From Bugula neritina (taxonomy: Eukaryota > Bryozoa > Gymnolaemata > Cheilostomatida > Bugulidae): DNA of 60,000 nt. The stretch is taken from assembly GCA_964035545.1 (NCBI GenBank), contig OZ037770.1, forward strand, positions 9,390,973 to 9,450,972. The letters run 5' to 3'. A program made the translations under genes and the position numbers. Below the pieces are notes generated by a model. That model was not told where the DNA came from, searched no databases, and worked only from the letters and a program-made list of their open reading frames with translations. Shown in pieces: positions 1 through 60,000 of this stretch. Each line of letters opens with the position of its first letter. The stretch's first letter is position 1.

Positions 1-1294
1 TTTTCAATCAACCATAGTCAGTATGGGCTGTGGGCTTAAGTGGCCCATATCACCCAGGTTTCCCCTAATAACTTATCAGGCATGTTGTGGCACTACAAAA
101 GTGTTTTTTTTTGCGAATTCATCTTAAAAACTAAAGGAATTTACTTTTAATTTTATTGTGTTTATATCAGAACAATAAAGAAGCATAATAAACGTCTTTT
201 ATTTCTGGTATGTTAACAATTAAAGCAAATTCATTTATTATAGTGATGTATGGCTATGAGGTCATAAGTAAATTGTGCATGCATATAACATTATGAAATT
301 GTTTTCCCCTACTTAATCATAAACAAATAAAAATAAATGTGAAAAAAGACTTTACCATAACTAAAACATGATGTAGGAAACAGACTCTCCATGTAGACTA
401 TTTTTTAACTTCACATATGATGACCAATGGCAGCTGTTGTGTTTTATGTAATCAACAACGCTTGCCTTTGCAGACCCAGTTATCTCCTATGCTGCTAAGC
501 CATTCTTAAATTAAATTTCACAAATTATATTTAGCAGCTATGTACCACTAATTGTTACTATTTAGTTTTATTTATATTTTCCAATCTCACCTATAATAAT
601 TTGGTTTTAATTTATGTAGTTTATTGTTTATACCACGTCTTGTAACTGGTTGTGTGTTGCCCACTATAAATATATATATAACTATTAACCCCATTAACTT
701 CCTACTTATGTTTAGGTGACATATATGTCAGCAGGCATTACTCATCTGCCTAGTGTGCTGACTGTTACATTTGTGGTCAGGTCATTGTGGTTGGGGTGGC
801 TGACATTCTTGCCCTGCCTCTACCGGGCTAGGTTGGTACCCTGAGGCTGCCCAGTGAGTGTTTGCTATGTTTTGGGACACAATCATTGTGGTAGTTTTTA
901 GGGACAATAGTTGTTTATGCAATATGTTTTGCCTGGTACAGTAACAATAACCAGAGAATAGATCAATACACTTAACAAACTCAATACAATCAGTTGGCAG
1001 CACTCGTTAACAAAACTATACTTACTATTTTATTAATCTACTGTTTGACAATATTATTTACTGGCATAAGAGGTTGGTTGCTTTTATTCATATTATTATC
1101 TGAATTATTATTTTATAATAAAGTTACTTTTATGGTTTTTGTGAGCATTACTTTAATATTTTTAACCACATTTATATGCATGCAATCATATATATATAAC
1201 TTTTGATTTTCTTATTTAGTTTTTACCAGCAAGTTTGACACCAAGTATAACCTTCAATAAACTTCTGCGTTTAGAAATCCTGGTTTATTCATAC

Positions 1295-1314
1295 GGGGGG
1301 GGGGGGGGGGGGGG
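1295..1314. repeat. poly-G homopolymer, 20 bases
   Basis: A run of 20 G residues interrupts otherwise AT-rich DNA. It may be real or its length may be an assembly artefact. Confidence 0.85.
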
Positions 1315-1846
1315 CAGTAACGCCACTGAACCACTTCATTTATGCAGCATCAAAATTCTCAGATACATCTTAATTATCACACAGACTGTTTACAGGTTGC
1401 ATGTGTGTTCCAGCAACTTCATAGTAAATGTTCAGTTCGTGCTTATGGATGCATGGAGTTTTCGATCAGCACTGAAGCCGATAGTTTTATCAAACTAATA
1501 ATCATGAATGCTGACTTTCACTGTGTAGTGTTGAGATTAACCAGTAACTGCTGTGTGCAGTAATGGTTATGGTAATAGCAAAGTCGCGGAAGTCTTGAGT
1601 TTGAATCTCAGTGCATGGAAGCAAAGGTTTTATGCATTGCGTGTTAACATTATAGAGCTGCGAATACACACAGCTTATTTACTGAGCTGGTTTAAAGTGT
1701 GTGTGTCAATAAACCTCCTATGATATGCATTCTTCTAAGTTAAATTTATTGTATGCATCAAGTTGATGAAATACTTTTACTGGCACCTTTATTGATATAT
1801 AGATCATTGCATGTATTGACATCAATGTATCAGAAACTGCAGTAGG

Positions 1847-1878
<32 letters not shown>

Positions 1879-1887
1879 CATAGCAAC

Positions 1888-2106
1888 TGCAACTTAGTGT
1901 GTAGCCTATAAGTGTAACTTAGTATGTATAAGTGTAACTTAGTATGTATATAAGTGTAACTTAGTATGTATAAGTGTAACTTAGTGTGTATAAGTGTAAC
2001 TTAGTATGTATAAGTGTAACTTAGTATGTATAAGTGTAACTTAGTATGTATAAGTGTAACTTAGTATGTATATAAGTGTAACTTAGTATGTATAAGTGTA
2101 ACTTAA
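1888..2106 (+). repeat. minisatellite, 20-bp unit, about 10 copies
   Basis: The unit aacttagtatgtataagtgt recurs about ten times with few changes. At least two copies are 22 bp through an extra TA, and the first copy is diverged (gtgtagcc). The array ends where the last unit degenerates to aacttaatg. No gene overlaps it. Confidence 0.9.
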
Positions 2107-2435
2107 TGATATGTAGTTGTTGACAATCAAGATGGAAGACAAACAAATCAGAAACAAATGAGTGCATATATTTGGAATAAATTAGAGTTTACTTACAGCA
2201 GATAAAAATATATCATTTGAATGCTATATAAAATAATAAACATGAATAGTGTTATGAATATGTCATGAATATTTTTAATGGCTAGAATTTTCATACACAA
2301 GAAACTTGTTTAGATATTTAAAACAAATTAACTTAATATTGTCATGATTCTAAAATCTTTATTATTTAAAAAACTAAAGTATTTTTGTTTTATCCGAAAA
2401 AAATAGTCCATGATGATGCAAGTGCTTTTTAATTA

Positions 2436-2441
2436 TTTATT
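2436..2441 (-). promoter_or_regulatory. poly(A) signal of the distal tail cassette
   Basis: The plus strand reads TTTATT, so the minus strand carries a canonical AATAAA about 50 nt downstream of the stop at 2490. Its spacing fits the terminal exon 2490-3230 and suggests that exon is or was expressed. Confidence 0.5.
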
Positions 2442-2489
2442 AAAATTGAGGTTTTGCAGTTATATCAGAATTCAAAACTTTCAAATAGT

Positions 2490-3230
2490 TTAATTCCAAC
2501 GCTTATTTTTGTTGTTTGAATTTGGTTTAGTTGTATTATTGCCCTTTTTGTTTTTCACACTCTTTTTAAGGGCACTGCTTTTTAAAGTTGGTTTAATTAC
2601 AATTTTCTTTTTTGGTTGGATATTCATTTTGGTTGCTTGAAGGTATTTGCCTAAATCTTTACCTTTCACTTCAGGTTTTGGATTGATTTTATTACTAGAA
2701 GCTTCCAACATTTTTTTACTGCTAGTATGAGACAACACTTTCTTTATTTCAGAATCTTTTTGTTTTACTTTTAATGTCTCCACAAAGTTATCTACAATTT
2801 CATCACTTTTTATTGGTTCAACTTCTTTTTCAATTTCAGACGGCTTACTTTTCCGGCTGCTGACGGTAGCTATGGTTCTCTCGGATATTTTTATGTCTGC
2901 AGGCAATTCACTAATAGAAGGAGTGGCTATATCTTTAGTATCACCTGCAGACTGTGCAGTTTTCTCACTGGGACTAATCACTCTCAATTCTAGGTGAGAA
3001 GACAATTTCTTAATATTTTTACTTGATGATTTCTGAAATTCTAATTCCTGGTTGTTATTCACAAAATCGTTTGCACTCTTCTCTTTGCTAACCTTTGAAC
3101 TATCAATTGTTTTAGTTTCTGCGTCTCCCATTTGCTTGATACGCTTTTCATTTTTCAAGTCAAAGCGTTCTATTGAAGTCTTCTTTCTTTTACGGATTAG
3201 TCGTAATAAACCAATAAGTAAAACCACAGT
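2490..3230 (-). CDS. distal cassette, last exon: second half of TM plus Lys-rich cytoplasmic tail
   Basis: After the acceptor AG at 3231-3232 the exon opens in phase 0 and codes 246 residues to the stop. The first residues (VVLLIGLL, then RLIRKRKK) complete a membrane span begun in exon 4502-4880 and give a positive-inside stop-transfer signal. The rest is hydrophilic and rich in Lys, Ser and Glu, with a basic C-terminus (KKSVKNKKG). A central patch around SPSEK, AGDTK and LPAD matches the same patch in gene A exon 19 (SPSKDD, AGDTK, VPAD), so the two tails are homologous although strongly diverged. No kinase, SH2 or ITAM-like motif is seen. It is either an alternative C-terminus of gene A or the remnant of another gene copy. 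Confidence 0.6.
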   Translation of the reverse strand, partial: TVVLLIGLLRLIRKRKKTSIERFDLKNEKRIKQMGDAETKTIDSSKVSKEKSANDFVNNNQELEFQKSSSKNIKKLSSHLELRVISPSEKTAQSAGDTKDIATPSISELPADIKISERTIATVSSRKSKPSEIEKEVEPIKSDEIVDNFVETLKVKQKDSEIKKVLSHTSSKKMLEASSNKINPKPEVKGKDLGKYLQATKMNIQPKKKIVIKPTLKSSALKKSVKNKKGNNTTKPNSNNKNKRWN

Positions 3231-3913
3231 CTAAAAAACATACTAATCGGTAAATGTTTTGTATCAATTTAGGCTTTAGTTTATTTCTTTGCTCAAATAA
3301 AACTCAAACAGTAGGCATCGGAGCAGCAGAGTAATCTTAAATCTCACAAACAGATCAGCATGTGCAATTTTAATTAATTCAATGAGTATTTAGGCAAAAT
3401 TTGCTATTTAACAATTGTTACAATGATTTTACAAATTTAACAGCATAAACTTAAAAGGGTAAAATATGAATATATAACTAAATGTATAGGCCTACTACAT
3501 AATTCATATTTATATTAAGGTAGTATTAATAAATGTTTGACTTTAAGCCTGATTATCAGTAGACGCATATGGATCGTGATCATGATCATAAAACATGTCT
3601 TGTATTTACAGTTAGGTATACATTTCGAATTAAAATAATTAAACATGCATTCAAACTTTCTATACAAAATCTTTTTATAGATTTTATAACTTTTTTTGGT
3701 AATTGACCTGGCATTTAAGATATATGACAGAGCAGAACTTCAAAAACTTAAGTAACAAACCTACACTTATTAAAAAAAAGCTCGTCAGGAGATTAGTGGT
3801 GCGGTAATCTTCTTTCTACCTTAGTATATTACTGTTTTTAACAAGCATGATGATTTTATGTAAGAGTTTTTTATTTCATTGAACTCCTAATATTACCTAT
3901 ATAAAAAACTATC

Positions 3914-4118
3914 GCAAGTTTTTACTCGTTATTCCTGTGAGAAACCCCTGATGGAAAGGGTTTTTGTTAAAGCGGGCTAAGGAATTATTTAAATGAGGCA
4001 CAGGAGCAATTGTGACTGGATGCTATTCCTAACATTACTGACGGCTGTTGTCCGGGCTTAAACCCATGACCTCGTGTTTACTAGGCAAACGCTGTAACCC
4101 TTAGACCACGGCTGCTCC
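3914..4118 (-). repeat. tRNA-derived SINE, family 1, minus-oriented copy
   Basis: Read on the minus strand it starts GGAGCAGCCGTGGTCTAAGG, with tRNA-like A-box and B-box segments. It continues into the family body (aaggccat, gatgttaggaagagcatcc, cctcatttaaataa, ccctttccatcaggggtttctcacagg) and ends near a gtaaaaact motif. The same roughly 205-bp layout recurs at 6310-6515, 32418-32625, 44234-44372 and 48038-48233. It lies between the two exons of the distal cassette, in their orientation. Confidence 0.8.
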
Positions 4119-4501
4119 ATTACCATTACCTAATATGTGTCTCTGCTATAATATTTCATCAACAATTGTGCTACTCACATACAAGCTTTACCATTTTATT
4201 ATTATATGTACGTAATATGTATGCAGTTTATATTATTCTAGTTTTTACAATTAAGAAGAATATTATTAATAAGTGCAAGAGATTATTAAACAACCTCCTT
4301 TAATTCCATATTGCCAAAACGGTTTGTTTATGAGACCTTGCTCAGCCTCTACAGATTCATTTCACCAATAGACTATTGATGTCTTGTAAAATACATACAG
4401 ATTAGAGCATAAAAAATTATTTTTGTGTAAAATATTTTTATGCCAAATTTGAAGATGATATTAATCTTTTTATAAAACAGATATATAAGTGGGAAACTCA
4501 C

Positions 4502-4880
4502 CATAATAGCTAAGGCAATGGTCACACCTAAGGTAATTATAAGGCTATTACTAAACAGCAAAGGTTTGCTAGTGGAAGTGAAGGCTTTGGCATTCTCAGT
4601 AGCATCATCTCTATTGCTGACTACTCCACCAGGATTCTGTGTAGATGTTGTGAGGTCAGTTAATAGACCTGTGGTAGTTGTAATTTCTGAATGGCTAGAT
4701 TGAAAATTTGTCTTAGCATTTGCTGCAACACTTTGATTGAGAGCTACTGAATTATTACTTGATGCATCTGTGCTGTTTGTCTGATTCATTGGTAAAGTAA
4801 TTTGGGTTTCTGGTATATAGTATAAAGTGCTACTTTTAGATGAATTAGAATCGCTCTGTCCAACAATAAAGTCATGAGTT
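4502..4880 (-). CDS. distal cassette, stalk plus first half of TM
   Basis: The minus-strand exon ends ATTATG at a GTGAGT donor in phase 0, matching the phase-0 acceptor of exon 2490-3230. It codes a Ser/Thr/Asn-rich stalk with several N-glycosylation sequons (NQT, NSS, NNS) and then a hydrophobic run (SLIITLGVTIALAIM) that becomes a full membrane span with TVVLLIGLL of the next exon. The layout copies gene A exon 18. The strongest-looking acceptor (AG at 4881-4882) opens phase 2, whereas gene A exon 17 ends in phase 1. An internal AG at 4810-4811 opens phase 1 and would be compatible. Use as an alternative gene A terminus is therefore possible but unproven. Confidence 0.55.
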
Positions 4881-7092
4881 CTGAAAATAAACCACATGGA
4901 ACTTATGCAAAATTTTAATCTTTTTACTGCCACAAAAGTTTGTGAAGGTTTGAAAATTGCAAATATAGTCATTTTAACTTCCAAGCTAAAACCAAACTTC
5001 TAAAATAAAATTACATTGAAGCTTTCAAAATTGTTACATTCAAACATCATGTATAGGATTAAATTTTATTTTGAAGCTACAACTGATATACTTTTACCTA
5101 TCGATTATACAGCCATTTTTACAGTTCACCTATAATATTAAATAGTACAAAACATTTTTTGCAAAGTACATTATTTTGGATGTATGGCATGTTTTTACTT
5201 TTTTTACCATCTAACCAAGTTACATGTCCTATACACCGATAACATATATTAGTCAAAAAACTACAATGTTTGCTATTGAAAAGAAAATGACACAGATCAC
5301 TTTTTTCTATATAATATAACCCATTTTAAATTAATTTCAACAAGTGTTATTACCTCTTAAGCTGCTACATTTAGTGGATCTCACAGGGAAACACAAGGAA
5401 AAACAGAAAATTTTTCAACTTTAGATTACAGCACATCATTAATTGCTCAAAAAATAATTAATTAATCAACATAATGCTAACAGTTCAAATTTAAGAATCG
5501 AACTACAACAATGCAATGTTGGCATTTTTTTAAAAAAATATAGTGAAATGTTTCATGGTGCGTCTTGAAATATAAACTCAGAATTTATGTTTTATGTAGA
5601 GCTTAGAATATATGATGTAATTGATACTGGCATAAAGTTGTTTTCTTGAAATAAACTAAATTATTCATTAATGTAGCCAGTTATTAAATTATTAAGAATA
5701 CTTTCTCTGCAGTAATTGTTTTATCAACCAACATCTAAAACTCAACATTAAAAAAACTATAAATCGTTTTTTACCAAGGCTAATTATATGTACATTTAAA
5801 GTCCTTCAATTTTTTTCCTTCTGAAGATAATTATAAGGAAACTTATATCAATGCATTTATCAACAGGGTTTGACTTAACCAAAACCATGTCATGGCATGC
5901 CATATACTGCATATTGTAAAATATGGCATAAATTCTACTTATTTATATGAAGATGCTTAATAGTGCAATCGAAGCTCTACTAAAATACTTACTTTTGAAG
6001 TTTGTCTCCAAAAAATCCATTCACTATTATATAGCATGGTAATTTCTTGTTTTCTATTAGTACTATTAGTACTATTAGTACTATTAGTACTTTCTATTTC
6101 TATTATATTTCCCTAATTTATCTGTTTTATGAGATAAGCATGCATTATAAGTTGAATAGCTAAAACTCACACAGGTTTGATACAATATGTGGCCACATAT
6201 CATCCCGCCTCAAACTATTTATATTCTGTTCTGTGCTGACCAACGGTCAAATCCTGAAACAGCTGCTGTACACGCATAATATTGGTTTACAGTAAAGCTC
6301 TCACTCTATGCCCGGCAGGTCTACAGGTACGGGCATTTGCCTAGTAAGCATAAGGTCATGGGTTCAAACCACGACAAAGGCCGTTGGTGATGATAGGAAG
6401 AGCATCCAGCCATAATTGCTCCTATGCCTCATTTAAATAAGTCCTTAGCCTGCTTTTACAAAAACTCTTTCTATCAAGGGTTTCTCACAGGGATGGTGAC
6501 TATAAACTTCCTGAGCTTTTACTATACCCAGCAAAAACATTTAGTAATTGAGATCTCTAAACATGGTCATAATCTTAAACTGCTAGAAGCAATATTCGAG
6601 GCTTGTGACTCCTAGAATTACTTGAGCTCCCTGGCTTGAGTTTACACACCTTTGGGAAATAATTTAGTATTATAATGTTGTTGGCCTTAGTACCTTGTTC
6701 TGTGCTGACGGGGAGATAACTCTTTGTAACAAGTAACTGCTGTTTAGTTTAAAAGCTGCAGATAAATATAGTTGTTGACAATTGTTCTACAAGCCAAATA
6801 AGTCAAACTCATTTTTAAAACAGTTATATGACTAAGAAAGAATACTAAAAGATTGTCTATAATATACAAATATATATATATTTAAACAGTGTAATACCTA
6901 TAGGAATTATCAATTATTTCAATAATTAAAGTAAATGTCGCATGTACACAGAAGCTTTAAATTCTGATTCTTATAAAATATTCGTGCTTTGGACTTTTAT
7001 AATTTTTTTAGAAGCTATTATATTTTTTAATAATTATATTTGTCCATGTCACTCGAAAAAGTCCTTGCAAAGTCTATGATCATATGATGTTC
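4881..7092. other. non-coding stretch between the two tail cassettes
   Basis: No exon homologous to gene A exon 17 or to an ectodomain exon could be found on the minus strand here. It contains a SINE (6310-6515), a short tactattag array (about 6054-6093) and AT-rich unique DNA. Confidence 0.5.
6310..6515 (+). repeat. tRNA-derived SINE, family 1
   Basis: The head is degraded (ggtctacaggtacgggcatttgcctagtaagcat), but ggtcatgggttcaaacc preserves the B-box region. The body (aaggccgttggtgatg, aggaagagcatccagcc, cctcatttaaataagtcctta, ctttctatcaagggtttctcacagggatggtgac) aligns with the copies at 3914-4118 and 32418-32625. No target-site duplication was worked out. Confidence 0.8.
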
Positions 7093-7098
7093 TTTAAT
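7093..7098 (-). promoter_or_regulatory. candidate poly(A) signal of gene A
   Basis: TTTAAT on the plus strand gives ATTAAA, the common variant signal, about 65 nt past the stop at 7163. No AATAAA is seen in the same 200 nt. Confidence 0.35.
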
Positions 7099-7162
7099 TA
7101 CCTAATATAGAAAGCCTTTGATTATGCAGTTACCTATAATGAGGATTAAAAACTCTGTAAAA

Positions 7163-32909
<25,747 letters not shown>

Positions 32910-34040
32910 GTCTGATATCAAAAGCTTACAGCATAGTTTTAATCAAATATTGTGCAAACATAAAGGCCAACAGTTGAAATCTAAAAATTATATCAAGAAC
33001 AACAATGATATTTTTGCATTGTTTGCAAATGTTAGTGATAAAACCTTTTTGTTCTCAAAAATGCCCATCTTATATAAACTCCTCATTTTTGTATTTTATG
33101 TTACAGATTATCATAAAAACATCTTATAAAAAATAAGATATATAATGCCATTAATCTAAAAAAACAAACATACTTTTTTAATTTTAGTTAGGCATTTCAT
33201 GTTTACACTTTATTTAACCAGCACATACATATTTGTAACCAAACTTTAAAAACAAATAAATTAGTGTTAAGATAATACTTTGCATCCTTTTTTTCCAATA
33301 AAATTTGTTGCTCATAATGATCACACACACGCACGCACGCACGCACGCCTGCACGCACATACATATGTAGACTAATGATAGTAATAGTTGGTATATTTTA
33401 TGTCATGCAAGAATTTAACCAATTCAAATAAATACAACTTGGCTCTATAATATTTGCTAATGTTGTATGCTATTGTTGCATAGCATTCTAGTCTCAGTAG
33501 ATACAAATGATGTTCAGAGTAAACACTTTTGTTCAATACGTTAGTATCTGCAGAAACACACTATAATTTACAATGTAAAAATTACTCAAGTTAGGCAGAC
33601 ATCTGAAACTGGCTTTGCTGTATTTTCAAATTATGAATCCTAAGTCATAGGGCATTGAATTTTTTTTTTGAAGTGGTACATGAAACTATCAACTCAATAG
33701 GTAATAGTTTTGAGTAAATTTTTGTGCGTAAAATATATTGTAGACAGCAAATGCTTTTTAGTAACTAAAAACAATTTTGAATTACATTTTCAAAAAAAAC
33801 AATGTAAAATAATTGACAAAAACATTTATGATAACAACAAAACCTAACTACACTCATCAAAATTTCTGTTTTATCAGTTTTAAAAACTGAACGTAATTAC
33901 GCATGCATAATTATGCTTTTTTGAACACAATGAAATATTGAATTATTTGTATTGACAATGCTTAGAACGTCATTGTTGTAATTTACAAATACAATCCAAG
34001 TGTAAGCTGTTGGTTGCCTCTTAATATACTATTTTTAACT
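32910..34040. promoter_or_regulatory. shared upstream region of the head-to-head genes
   Basis: 1131 bp between the two start codons must hold both promoters and 5-prime leaders. It is AT-rich with an ACGC/CA microsatellite (about 33324-33361). No convincing TATA/Inr pair was found for either gene, so transcription starts cannot be placed. Confidence 0.45.

Positions 34041-60000
<25,960 letters not shown>

Larger units (their letters stand above)
1..2435. other. intergenic region left of the receptor locus
   Basis: No convincing gene is seen. Short open frames (for example 782-1003 minus and 994-1206 plus) show no domain, no splice partner and low-complexity composition. The stretch holds a G20 run (1295-1314), a (TA)n tract near 1848-1877 and a 20-bp minisatellite (1888-2106). 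A tRNA-like B-box segment near 1600 may be a SINE remnant, but no A box or second copy could be matched to it. Confidence 0.6.

Noticed and set aside
782-1206. Two short open frames as small genes
   Set aside because: No homology, splice context, signal peptide or codon bias supports them.

Overview
The window is animal nuclear DNA: AT-rich, with short exons split by GT-AG introns, long microsatellites, tRNA-derived SINEs, an LTR retrotransposon and a Tc1-type element. The gene families are animal ones (ErbB/EGFR-like receptor L and furin-like domains, discoidin/fucolectin-like domains). An invertebrate is likely and a lophotrochozoan is a guess; the sequence does not fix the taxon. All exon models are my own, built from reading frame, splice sites, phase and comparison between paralogues. 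No transcript data were available.

Two paralogous genes lie head to head. Gene A reads leftward (start codon 32909, stop 7163, 19 exons, about 1430 residues). Gene B reads rightward (start codon 34041, 38 exons visible, about 2355 residues, running off the right edge). About 1.1 kb separates the two start codons. Exons 1-16 match one to one in order, phase and nearly in length. The shared layout is signal peptide, ErbB-like L1 domain, ErbB-like furin Cys-rich region, two discoidin/fucolectin-like domains (not part of ErbB receptors), then a six-exon module holding a second Cys-rich/L2/Cys-rich unit and part of a fibronectin-III-like domain. Gene A then closes the fibronectin-like domain and adds a Ser/Thr-rich stalk, one membrane span and a Lys-rich tail. 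No kinase domain is seen. Gene B instead repeats the module: four complete copies and a fifth cut by the window edge.

Layout. 1-2435: intergenic, with a poly-G run and a 20-bp minisatellite. 2490-4880: a second, diverged stalk/TM/tail cassette on the minus strand with its own AATAAA. 4881-7162: non-coding, with a SINE. 7163-32909: gene A. Its intron 11 (14423-22720) carries a complete Ty3/gypsy-type element (14704-21928, both LTRs 990 bp and apparently identical, gag and pol open) and a probable solo LTR. Intron 10 carries a decayed Tc1-type transposon (23325-25069). 32910-34040: shared upstream region. 34041-60000: gene B, whose introns hold SINEs, a possible MITE and large microsatellites.

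The most interesting system is the receptor pair: kinase-less, ErbB-like ectodomains with added lectin-like domains, one expanding by in-frame module duplication. Modules 2-5 show mosaic relationships, relic splice acceptors and an in-frame duplicated donor, so exon shuffling and conversion look recent. Function is unknown. Ligand binding, decoy or recognition roles are inference only.
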